From Zetaproteobacteria bacterium (GTDB lineage: Bacteria > Pseudomonadota > Alphaproteobacteria > Micavibrionales > Micavibrionaceae): DNA of 40,607 bases. Shown one piece after another: positions 16,490 to 23,382 of the stretch. A program made the position numbers and the translations under genes. Below the pieces are notes generated by a model. The model was given only the letters and a program-made list of their open reading frames with translations, made no database searches and had not been told where the DNA came from. The stretch spans positions 13,516 to 54,122 of the forward strand of contig NVXI01000001.1 of NCBI GenBank assembly GCA_002747015.1, in the 5' to 3' direction. Numbering within the stretch: position 1 is the first letter of the stretch; each line of letters opens with the position of its first letter.

Positions 16490-18148
16490 ATGGCAAAGGA
16501 ATTACGCTTTACACTTGCACAACTAAACCCTACAACTGGGGATATTGACGGCAATGCACAACAAATGCTCAACATTTGGCATGAAAACAAAGACAGCAGT
16601 GACCTCATATTATTCCCTGAATTATTTCTATGCGGCTATCCCTCTCAGGATTTAGTCCTCAACGCTGCCTTCCTTAAGGCGGTAGAAGAAAAAATAATCT
16701 TCATTTGCAAACAAACAGAACATTATGCCGCAGCAGCAATTATTCCAACCATTTTGCGAGAAAACGAAGATTTATTTAATGCCGCTCTTCTCATAGAGAA
16801 GGGAGAGATTAAGGGTATCCTAAAAAAACACATGCTTCCAAATGAGAATGTATTTGACGAACCCAGAGTATTTAAAGCAGGCTCAATGCCTGAGCCACAA
16901 GAATTCAGAGGACATAAGCTTGGCATAGTCATTTGCGAAGACCTTTGGTATCCTGATGTCGCGGCACATCTAAAAAAGCAAGGCGCAGAGATATTAATTT
17001 CCTTAAATGCCAGCCCCTATAACACAATAAAACATGACAAGCGCAATGAGATTGCCAAAAATTCAATATCCAAAACAAACCTGAGCCTAATTTACCTCAA
17101 TATGTGTGGTGGTCAGGATGAACTAACGTTTGATGGTCAATCTTTCATAATGAACTCAAATATGGAGACAATATATATTGCCCCCGCCTTCGAAGATGAA
17201 GTTCTAACGGTTACTTTCACAGGAAAAGATACGATAACAGTTCCAAGCGGGTATGACTCTGAAGATCGCCTAGATAACTCGCCCTGCCTAACCTATGAGG
17301 CTATAACCACTGGCCTAAAAGATTATGTCCTTAAAAATGGCTTTAAAAACGTTCTTATTGGCCTGTCCGGCGGTATCGATAGCGCATTAGCAGCGGCTGT
17401 TGCCGTAGATGCGCTTGGCTGTGATAATGTTCGTTCGATTATGTTACCTTCTGAATTCACATCACAAGACAGCATCGATGACGCTCTAGAATGCGCCAAA
17501 ATGCTTGGCATTAAGCATGAAATCATCTCAATAAAAGGAGCTGTAACTGCATTCGAGCATATAATCCCAAATCTCAACGGATTAGCACATGAAAACACCC
17601 AAAGCCGCATCAGGGGCACAATTTTAATGGCGCTGTCTAATACCAGCGGAGAGATGCTCGTTACCACAGGCAATAAATCAGAAGTAGCCGTTGGGTACTG
17701 CACACTTTACGGTGATATGTGTGGTGGTTTTAACCCTCTAAAAGATGTTTACAAAACAGATGTTTATAGAATATCTGCTTGGCGCAATGAATTAAGTAAG
17801 GTCATCCCTGAGCGCATATTAACAAAATATCCAACCGCAGAATTGCGCGAGAATCAGAAAGATCAAGACAGCTTACCGCCATATGATTTACTAGACGATA
17901 TTCTAAAGTTACTTATCGAATACGATAACATCGACTGGAAAAATGCAGATCCAGATCTAATAACCATGCGTAACCGTTGCATGGAACACCCTGAAACAAT
18001 TACCAAGATAGCAAAACTTCTTAAGAACTCTGAGTTCAAGCGTTTTCAATCTGCCCCAGGAACACGCACAACATTTCGCGCCTTTGGCAGTGATAGAAGA
18101 TATCCAATGACAAATCATTTTGTAAATAAGATTGAAAAAGATGCGTAA
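16490..18148 (+). CDS. nadE: Glutamine-dependent NAD+ synthetase
   Basis: 552-aa two-domain enzyme. Residues 1-265 form a nitrilase-type glutaminase with the Glu-Lys-Cys triad (Glu44 in F-P-E-L, a Lys at 112/113 in L-K-K-H, Cys149 in V-I-C-E-D-L-W). The C-terminal synthetase domain carries the ATP-pyrophosphatase P-loop G-L-S-G-G-I-D-S-A (291-299) and T-T-G-N-K-S-E. It amidates nicotinate adenine dinucleotide to NAD+, using ammonia released from glutamine. GAG precedes the ATG in weak context. Lies between aroG and gltX on the same strand. Confidence 0.96.
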   Translation: MAKELRFTLAQLNPTTGDIDGNAQQMLNIWHENKDSSDLILFPELFLCGYPSQDLVLNAAFLKAVEEKIIFICKQTEHYAAAAIIPTILRENEDLFNAALLIEKGEIKGILKKHMLPNENVFDEPRVFKAGSMPEPQEFRGHKLGIVICEDLWYPDVAAHLKKQGAEILISLNASPYNTIKHDKRNEIAKNSISKTNLSLIYLNMCGGQDELTFDGQSFIMNSNMETIYIAPAFEDEVLTVTFTGKDTITVPSGYDSEDRLDNSPCLTYEAITTGLKDYVLKNGFKNVLIGLSGGIDSALAAAVAVDALGCDNVRSIMLPSEFTSQDSIDDALECAKMLGIKHEIISIKGAVTAFEHIIPNLNGLAHENTQSRIRGTILMALSNTSGEMLVTTGNKSEVAVGYCTLYGDMCGGFNPLKDVYKTDVYRISAWRNELSKVIPERILTKYPTAELRENQKDQDSLPPYDLLDDILKLLIEYDNIDWKNADPDLITMRNRCMEHPETITKIAKLLKNSEFKRFQSAPGTRTTFRAFGSDRRYPMTNHFVNKIEKDA

Positions 18149-18281
18149 TCCCGCTATCTAAATGACTGACTAACAATATTCATTCATATCTGTATCTGGA
18201 CAGGGCATGAATGAAACAGCGTCTACTTTATACGTTGGATACAAATAACGATGTTCCAGATCAATATATGGATAGATATCA

Positions 18282-19628
18282 ATGAGTGTTAAAGTTAGAT
18301 TCGCGCCATCACCAACAGGAATGTTACATATCGGTAATGCACGTACAGCATTAGTTACATGGTTGTTCACACGCGAAAAAAATGGCCACTTCCTTCTACG
18401 CATTGATGATACAGATCAAGAACGCTCTAAAGATGAATATGAGAAAGCTATAGAAGATGGCCTGCGCTGGTTGGGCATAGATTGGGACCAAAAAACACGT
18501 CAACGTGACCGCACAGAAATCTATGCACAGAGAATCGAACAATTAAAAGCCGATGGACGCCTCTACCCTTGTTATGAAACCCCAGAAGAACTTGACCTGA
18601 AACGCAAAAGCCAACTCTCACGCAAATTGCCACCAATTTATGACCGTGAAGCTCTCTCGTTTAGTGATGAAAAAATAAAAACATACGAAGCCGAAGGTCG
18701 TCACCCACATTGGCGCTTTAAATTGAACCATGCACCGATCACATGGGATGACAGCGTACGTGGCGCGGTTAAATTTAGCGGTGCAGATTTATCTGACCCC
18801 GTTTTAATCCGAGAAGACGGCTCGCCTCTTTATCATATATGCTCCGTTATTGATGATATTGAATATGGCATTACACATGTTATACGTGGAGAGGATCATG
18901 TATCCAACACCGCTTGTCATGTACAAATGTTCGAAGCCCTAGGCGCACAGCCACCAATTTTCGCACATCTTCCACTTCTATCTGATAAAGAAGGCGCAAA
19001 ACTGTCAAAGCGCATAGGATCCCTTAGCTTAAAAGAACTACAAGACGATGGCCTTGAGCCAATGTCAGTGGTAAGTCTTATGGCACGCCTTGGCTCGTCT
19101 GATCCAATTGAAGCCTTCACAGACATCCAAACAGTTATTAAGCATTTTGATATCACCAAGTTCTCACGCGGAACACCTAAGTTTGATCCAGATGAGTTAA
19201 TACGCCTAAATGGAAAAATCTTACATGATCTTAACTTTGACGACATAAAAACGCGGCTATCAGAGATCGGCCTAGACAATCTGGATGTTAATTTCTGGGA
19301 TACAGTAAAGCCAAATATTGAACTCCTATCAGATGTGAAAGAATGGTGGCGCGTTGCAAAAGGCAATATTACACCTATCATTGAAGATGCCGACTTTATC
19401 GCAGAGGCGTTGGAATTATTACCTGAGGCACCATGGAATGAAAAAACATGGATGGAATGGGCAAATGCTGTGAAAGAAAAAACTGGCCGCAAAGGAAAAC
19501 ATTTATTTATGCCGCTTCGCCAAGCAATTACCGGCATGGATCATGGGCCAGAACTTGCCAGCCTATTATTACTAATCGGCGCAGAAAACGTAAAAGAACG
19601 ACTTAAGAACAATAAAAAAGCAGCCTAA
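18282..19628 (+). CDS. gltX: Glutamyl-tRNA synthetase
   Basis: 448-aa class I aminoacyl-tRNA synthetase. HIGH-type motif P-S-P-T-G-M-L-H-I-G-N (HIGN at 16-19) and KMSKS-type motif K-L-S-K-R (240-244). The full anticodon-binding C-terminal domain is present, so this is a true GltX and not the truncated GluQ-RS. Alphaproteobacteria often have two gltX copies, one handling tRNA-Gln for the GatCAB route; which one this is cannot be told here. The start ATG lacks a strong Shine-Dalgarno. A 133-base gap separates it from nadE. Confidence 0.95.
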   Translation: MSVKVRFAPSPTGMLHIGNARTALVTWLFTREKNGHFLLRIDDTDQERSKDEYEKAIEDGLRWLGIDWDQKTRQRDRTEIYAQRIEQLKADGRLYPCYETPEELDLKRKSQLSRKLPPIYDREALSFSDEKIKTYEAEGRHPHWRFKLNHAPITWDDSVRGAVKFSGADLSDPVLIREDGSPLYHICSVIDDIEYGITHVIRGEDHVSNTACHVQMFEALGAQPPIFAHLPLLSDKEGAKLSKRIGSLSLKELQDDGLEPMSVVSLMARLGSSDPIEAFTDIQTVIKHFDITKFSRGTPKFDPDELIRLNGKILHDLNFDDIKTRLSEIGLDNLDVNFWDTVKPNIELLSDVKEWWRVAKGNITPIIEDADFIAEALELLPEAPWNEKTWMEWANAVKEKTGRKGKHLFMPLRQAITGMDHGPELASLLLLIGAENVKERLKNNKKAA

Positions 19629-19676
19629 CGCGCCTAAAACGCGTGTAACTACCTTTTCATTTGCTTACTTTAATTC

Positions 19677-19913
19677 TTAATGTGATCTATTTTTAAGAGA
19701 GAACAAAAACTTCTCTAGGCGTTTTGCATCCGCACGACTGGATTCCGGCCACAAAATCTCAACCGTATTATAAAATGCCTGACGACCTTCTGTAAATAAA
19801 TGGTCGCACAACAAAACCTTACGACGCGGCATTAACTCAGAAAACTCTTCAATAATATTGAACTCCGTATTACTGCTTTCTAGAATATCACGCAGCCCTG
19901 ATTGCATCAGCAT
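19677..19913 (-). CDS. Small hypothetical protein behind a G9 tract
   Basis: 78-aa product if ATG 19913 is used (TTG at 19919 is an in-frame alternative). Acidic and basic residues alternate in a helix-rich pattern, with R-R-K-V-L-L-C-D-H-L-F-T-E-G-R-Q-A-F-Y in the middle; no signal peptide or membrane segment and no family I recognise. On the coding strand a run of nine G (19921-19929) occupies the position of the ribosome binding site, seven bases from the ATG. It converges on gltX. Confidence 0.5.
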   Translation of the reverse strand: MLMQSGLRDILESSNTEFNIIEEFSELMPRRKVLLCDHLFTEGRQAFYNTVEILWPESSRADAKRLEKFLFSLKNRSH

Positions 19914-20070
19914 GAACAATCCCCCCCCCTTAATTTCATTTAACGTATTATTATTATTATTTACGCCTTAAAGTTATAACATTTTTACCTAACCAAAGTA
20001 AAGTTCTCTTGAAATCCCACTAAAAAACAATAGGCTGTGACAATAAATACGCATTACAAAGGCTAAAAAA

Positions 20071-20820
20071 ATGCCCACCATCATTTTAAACAACCCACAA
20101 ATGGGTGAGAATATAGGGGCCGCAGCACGCTCCATGCGAAACTTTGGCTTAAATGACTTGCGCCTTGTAAAACCTCGTGATGGCTGGCCCAATTCACGCG
20201 CAACAGCCACAGGGGCAGGGGCATTAGAAAAAATGAACGTGCAGGTATTTGACACACTTGCACAATCCATCGCCGACTTGAACTTTGCCTTTGCAACAAC
20301 TGTGCGCCCACGAGACATGGTAAAGCCCGTATTTACGCCTGAAGATGCCGCGGCAGAAGGCATTGCAAGAAGAACAAAAAAACAGAATATAGGCTTTGTA
20401 TTTGGAGCTGAGCGTTCAGGCCTAGGAAATGATGATATCAGCCAATGCCAAGCCATTATCTCCATTCCAACCAATCCAGACTTTTCATCATTAAACCTTG
20501 GACAATCGGTATTACTAATGGCGTATGAATGGATGAAAGCCCAAAGAAATAACTCTCAAACCATCAGCGGCCGCCCTCCCCTTGATATGGGAGATAGCTT
20601 CCCAGCAAAACAAAGTGACCTCCATAAATTTATCAAACGACTGGAGAATGAGCTTGATGAACGCAAGTTCTTTCGTGCCAAAGACTTAAAGCCAACCATG
20701 CAAATCAATATCCAGAATATTTTCACCCGCGCCGATATCAGTGATCAAGAATTACGTACGCTTCATGGTATTCTTTCAGCCCTACGCGGAAATAAAACTG
20801 ATAACAAAACACCGAAATAA
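20071..20820 (+). CDS. trmJ: tRNA (cytidine/uridine-32 2'-O)-methyltransferase TrmJ
   Basis: 249-aa SPOUT-class methyltransferase. The knot motifs are N-P-Q-M-G-E-N-I-G-A-A-A-R (motif 1, residues 8-20), F-G-A-E-R-S-G-L-G-N-D-D (motif 2) and L-N-L-G-Q-S-V-L-L-M-A-Y-E (motif 3, with the SAM-binding loop). The C-terminal extension of about 80 residues is typical of TrmJ. It methylates the ribose of nucleotide 32 in tRNA anticodon loops. AAAGG lies 8 bases before the ATG. It converges on rpsD with a shared terminator between them. Confidence 0.93.
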   Translation: MPTIILNNPQMGENIGAAARSMRNFGLNDLRLVKPRDGWPNSRATATGAGALEKMNVQVFDTLAQSIADLNFAFATTVRPRDMVKPVFTPEDAAAEGIARRTKKQNIGFVFGAERSGLGNDDISQCQAIISIPTNPDFSSLNLGQSVLLMAYEWMKAQRNNSQTISGRPPLDMGDSFPAKQSDLHKFIKRLENELDERKFFRAKDLKPTMQINIQNIFTRADISDQELRTLHGILSALRGNKTDNKTPK

Positions 20821-20844
20821 AAAGCCGCTCAAATGAGCGACTTT
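20821..20844. terminator. Bidirectional terminator between trmJ and rpsD
   Basis: AAAG-c-CGCTC-AAAT-GAGCG-a-CTTT: a stem of five plus four base pairs around one mismatch, with a tetraloop, starting right at the trmJ stop. A-rich and T-rich flanks on each side suit termination of both trmJ and the convergent rpsD. Confidence 0.65.
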
Positions 20845-20940
20845 AAAAATACTTATTTAACAAACCAAAGTCCAAGTAATTTATTTTCTATCAGGCGTAA
20901 ACGACAAAGCAACGCCATAGAAAGATAAAGAACGAGACTA

Positions 20941-21558
20941 TTATCGTGAATAGAATTCGACGATAAGATTTGGTTCCATCTGTACCGGATATGGAACATC
21001 TTCCAAAGACGGGATACGAAGAAATGTTGCTTTCAACGCTTTTAGATCTGATTCAATATATTCTGGAACTTCACGTTCGCCCGAATCAATTGATGCAATA
21101 ACCATCGGGATTTTACGAGAATTTTCACGAACTTCAATCACATCACCTTCTTTTACTTGATAAGAAGGAATATTTACAACTTTACCATTCACAGTAACGT
21201 GCTTGTGATTAACAAACTGACGTGCTGCAAAAACAGTTGGCACGAACAACGCCCGATAAACAACCGCGTCCAAACGACGTTCCAACAAACCAATAAGGTT
21301 CATACCAGCATCACCTTTCAGGCGTTGTGCTTCTTTAAAGTAACGACGGAATTGCTTTTCACCAATAGAACCGTAATAACCTTTAAGCTTTTGCTTCGCA
21401 AATAACTGTAGGCCATAGTCAGTTGGCTTTGAACGGCGTGCACCATGCATACCTGGACCAGTTTGACGTTTGTTAAAAGGTGATTTTGGGCGACCCCAAA
21501 TATTTGCGCCGATACGACGATCAAGTTTATGCTTCGATTTAACTCTTTTACCACTCAT
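20941..21558 (-). CDS. rpsD: 30S ribosomal protein S4
   Basis: 205 aa. Starts [15 protein letters not shown] and lacks the zinc-binding cysteines of the C+ form, as usual for Alphaproteobacteria. The S4 RNA-binding domain is around residues 95-155 ([22 protein letters not shown]). S4 nucleates 16S rRNA folding and in many bacteria represses its own translation. AAGGA precedes the ATG by ten bases. It stands alone here, outside the alpha operon, with its own promoter and a structured leader. Confidence 0.97.
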   Translation of the reverse strand: MSGKRVKSKHKLDRRIGANIWGRPKSPFNKRQTGPGMHGARRSKPTDYGLQLFAKQKLKGYYGSIGEKQFRRYFKEAQRLKGDAGMNLIGLLERRLDAVVYRALFVPTVFAARQFVNHKHVTVNGKVVNIPSYQVKEGDVIEVRENSRKIPMVIASIDSGEREVPEYIESDLKALKATFLRIPSLEDVPYPVQMEPNLIVEFYSR

Positions 21559-21604
21559 AGGATTTATTTCCTTTTTAAAATTGTCCCGCTAGACCACATC
21601 AGGT

Positions 21605-21639
21605 TTGAAATAAATTTCAACGGGGGAGACAACCTCCCC
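21605..21639 (-). promoter_or_regulatory. rpsD leader with two inverted repeats
   Basis: Within the rpsD 5' untranslated region are TTGAAAT-aa-ATTTCAA (21605-21620) and GGGGAG-n5-CTCCCC (21623-21639), both perfect. The pair could form the structured leader through which S4 represses its own synthesis. That role is inferred from other bacteria; the exact fold is not known to me for this group. Confidence 0.4.
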
Positions 21640-21660
21640 TCTTTCGCAGGAATGGTCTGT

Positions 21661-21688
21661 TTTATATAGGTTTCACAATAATTGTCAA
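21661..21688 (-). promoter_or_regulatory. Sigma-70 promoter of rpsD
   Basis: On the minus strand TTGACA (21683-21688), 16-bp spacer, TATAAA (21661-21666). Start near 21654, giving a leader of about 95 nt that contains two inverted repeats before the rpsD ATG. Confidence 0.7.
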
Positions 21689-21704
21689 ATATTTCTTTGA
21701 GTAC

Positions 21705-21733
21705 TTGCATTTAGATTGTAGATGCGCGATAAA
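21705..21733 (+). promoter_or_regulatory. Probable promoter of tRNA-Ile(CAU)
   Basis: TTGCAT (21705-21710), 17-bp spacer, GATAAA (21728-21733). Start would fall about ten bases before the tRNA. It is back to back with the rpsD promoter. Confidence 0.45.
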
Positions 21734-21750
21734 CAGCAATATCCAAAGGG

Positions 21751-21827
21751 GGGCCAGTAGCTCAGTTGGTTAGAGCAATCCGCTCATAACGGATTGGTCG
21801 CTGGTTCAAGTCCGGCCTGGCCTACCA
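21751..21827 (+). tRNA. tRNA-Ile2 (anticodon CAU, lysidine type)
   Basis: 77-nt cloverleaf with encoded CCA (21825-21827). Acceptor GGGCCAG pairs with CTGGCCT (one G-U). Anticodon stem ATCCG/CGGAT with loop CTCATAA gives CAT at 21785-21787. It lacks the initiator features (no 1-72 mismatch, no three G-C pairs in the anticodon stem). The variable and T-arm sequence TTGGTCGCTGG resembles the minor tRNA-Ile of E. coli more than elongator tRNA-Met. TilS would convert C34 to lysidine so it reads AUA. Elongator Met is the alternative. Confidence 0.85.
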
Positions 21828-21942
21828 CTTTCACCGTGGTATACACGTAAATTAGAACCTCATCATATTAACGTCTTAGAACGTATTGATTTTAAGGCGA
21901 GTATTGACTCTAAGATCACATAATATTTTATTGTACGGAAAA

Positions 21943-22389
21943 ATGAAATCGAAAAATTGGTATTTAGATATGTCCCAACAAAACAAAAATAATAATTATA
22001 AGATTCTAACAGTAATACTACTGTTGTTAATATTTATCTACTTACCTGCTACGGAAAAACACTACTCATATTCTGAAGCATGTAACGACCCCACTCAAAA
22101 CATAGACGATTGCACAGATAAACTACTTAAGAGATCAGATTTTCGGGCAATTGCTTCAACACAGACTGTAACAAGTAAATTTAGCGCTACCCATAAAGGC
22201 GTCAGTTACAATAGTTGTGAGGTATATGACGCAAAGAATTGGATTTGCACCAAAGGTAAAACACAACAAACGATGAGTAATGGCTGGTATAGTGAACACA
22301 ACACTTCCAAACAGATAAAATCTTGGCGAACAATTAGTTATTATGAATATAATAAAATATGGATAATGAACCTAATAAATTCTATTTAG
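21943..22389 (+). CDS. Membrane-anchored hypothetical protein
   Basis: 148 aa from ATG 21943; the frame is open back to about 21886 and ATG 21970 is also plausible, none having a convincing ribosome binding site. One hydrophobic segment (I-L-T-V-I-L-L-L-L-I-F-I-Y-L-P-A) near the N-terminus acts as an uncleaved anchor, with the remainder outside the cytoplasm. Four cysteines (E-A-C-N-D, D-D-C-T-D, N-S-C-E-V, W-I-C-T-K) are spaced for two disulfides. No family recognised. It follows tRNA-Ile and is closed by a strong terminator, so it may be read through from the tRNA promoter. Confidence 0.6.
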   Translation: MKSKNWYLDMSQQNKNNNYKILTVILLLLIFIYLPATEKHYSYSEACNDPTQNIDDCTDKLLKRSDFRAIASTQTVTSKFSATHKGVSYNSCEVYDAKNWICTKGKTQQTMSNGWYSEHNTSKQIKSWRTISYYEYNKIWIMNLINSI

Positions 22390-22413
22390 ATTCTATAGTT
22401 ACAATATCCAAAC

Positions 22414-22437
22414 AGCCACCTTCGGGTGGCTATTTTT
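22414..22437 (+). terminator. Rho-independent terminator
   Basis: AGCCACC-TTCG-GGTGGCT followed by ATTTTT: a perfect seven-pair stem with a stable UUCG tetraloop and U-tract, 25 bases after the stop of the preceding gene. Confidence 0.92.
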
Positions 22438-22589
22438 ATACCATAATTTGTAAAAATATAATTTTATAAATTAAAAAAGGCGGAAACATAAGATTTATGA
22501 AACGCATTCTCACACGTACTTACAGCGTGGGGTATAAACCAATTGTTTACAATATCCTTTATAATCAAACACTTATGGAATGAACCTGT
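22438..22589. other. AT-rich spacer before the mini-ORF locus
   Basis: No supported gene. A 28-codon frame (22497-22583, beginning M-K-R-I-L-T-R-T) has AAGGCGG about 10-15 bases upstream, too loose to call. The stretch TTTATAAT near 22556-22563 resembles a -10 box without a matching -35. Confidence 0.3.
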
Positions 22590-22618
22590 TTGACAAAATT
22601 TGTGTAATCGCGTATATT
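22590..22618 (+). promoter_or_regulatory. Near-consensus sigma-70 promoter
   Basis: TTGACA (22590-22595), exact 17-bp spacer, TATATT (22613-22618): perfect -35 and five of six at -10. Start expected near 22625, at the left edge of a palindrome. It is among the strongest-looking promoters in the window, driving only tiny ORFs. Confidence 0.8.
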
Positions 22619-22624
22619 CAAATC

Positions 22625-22641
22625 ATATCAATTTTTGATAT
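22625..22641. promoter_or_regulatory. Operator-like palindrome at the start site
   Basis: ATATCAA-TTT-TTGATAT, perfect seven-base arms with a three-base centre, lies across positions about +1 to +17 of the upstream promoter, the usual place for a repressor operator. It could also fold as a weak RNA hairpin at the 5' end. Confidence 0.5.
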
Positions 22642-22719
22642 AGGAAATGAAAAGTAATGTAATGGCCTCAACAACGGCGTTTTTGCAAATAGGAAAACTA
22701 CGCCTAAAAAGGAATACTA

Positions 22720-22836
22720 ATGAATAAATTTGAGTTTAAAAATATAAAGTTCACCTTAACAGATAACACCGCTAAATTTACTATAGGCCTTATAATACTC
22801 GTACTAATTCCGTTCATTGCTATTTTCATTATGTAG
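22720..22836 (+). CDS. Small membrane protein, 38 aa
   Basis: ATG preceded by AAAAAGGA with seven-base spacing, a strong site. The peptide starts M-N-K-F-E-F-K-N-I-K and ends in one hydrophobic helix (F-T-I-G-L-I-I-L-V-L-I-P-F-I-A-I-F-I-M, about residues 20-38), with the charged half presumably cytoplasmic. A 26-codon frame starting at 22647 ends across this start (TAATGAATAA), which could couple translation. Tiny single-helix peptides of this form include type I toxins and regulatory membrane peptides; I cannot tell which. Confidence 0.55.
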   Translation: MNKFEFKNIKFTLTDNTAKFTIGLIILVLIPFIAIFIM

Positions 22837-22944
22837 ATGGAAACAATAGACGGAATGCTCACTGTTAAAGCGAGCATAAATACTGTCTTGTTCATAATTT
22901 ATACTTCTAAAATATGTTATAATTTACCCATGGAGGTGATTGTA

Positions 22945-23163
22945 ATGGACATACATTTTAACAATGATTTTGGCAGAGCTGATAAAATCGTAGCTAGCAA
23001 AGTAAATGCTTATACGCTAGCTCAAAAAACACATGGAATTTCTGAAGATTTGTGGCACTCGAATAGACTTGATATAAAGTTCAACAACTCTGTACTGAAC
23101 AAAAACAGAAAAACGGTACCCTACAGAACGGATGATGTTATTTATCTTGGTACTAAGCACTAA
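22945..23163 (+). CDS. Small hypothetical protein, 72 aa
   Basis: The start is fixed by GGAGGTGAT at 22932-22940, a nearly perfect complement to the 16S 3' end, before ATG 22945; the longer frame back to 22837 is rejected for this reason. The product is basic and polar (M-D-I-H-F-N-N-D-F-G-R-A-D-K-I-V-A-S-K-V, then H-G-I-S-E-D-L-W-H-S-N-R-L-D-I-K-F), with no signal peptide, no membrane helix and no family known to me. It lies 108 bases after the 38-aa membrane peptide, probably in the same transcript. Confidence 0.6.
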   Translation: MDIHFNNDFGRADKIVASKVNAYTLAQKTHGISEDLWHSNRLDIKFNNSVLNKNRKTVPYRTDDVIYLGTKH

Positions 23164-23201
23164 GTTTGCGCTTATGTAAACTACTTGGTATATTAACCAT
23201 C

Positions 23202-23240
23202 GAAAGACCTTGTGAGTGTGTGGGGCTATCAAGGTCTTTC
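23202..23240. repeat. 11-bp perfect inverted repeat downstream of the 72-aa ORF
   Basis: GAAAGACCTTG (23202-23212) and CAAGGTCTTTC (23230-23240) pair without mismatch over a 17-nt loop. No U-tract follows, so it is not a standard terminator. The loop contains GGGG and CCCC follows three bases after the stem, so a pseudoknot could form. It may stabilise the 3' end of the mini-ORF transcript. Confidence 0.65.
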
Positions 23241-23382
23241 ATCCCCGCTTACAAAGAACCTCCCCGTTTGCCACCTCAGTCTCCTGAAATTCTTTTGATT
23301 AAATTTGAATTTGTGCGAATATTATAGATATGAACATTACCGAGCTTGCCCTAATAAGCCTTAGAGAAAGTCCCTCTTGCCC

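Noticed and set aside
18917..19537. 206-codon frame antisense to gltX
   Set aside because: It is fully antisense to a conserved essential gene, and its composition is that of a complementary shadow.
19628..19644. Short hairpin ACGCG/CGCGT after gltX as a terminator
   Set aside because: Only five pairs and no adjacent T-run.
22497..22583. 28-codon ORF before the strong promoter
   Set aside because: The only possible ribosome binding site is too far away and there is no conservation evidence.
22837..22944. Upstream extension of the 72-aa ORF to ATG 22837
   Set aside because: The perfect Shine-Dalgarno at 22932-22940 fixes the start at 22945; the extension begins on the stop of the 38-aa ORF without its own site.
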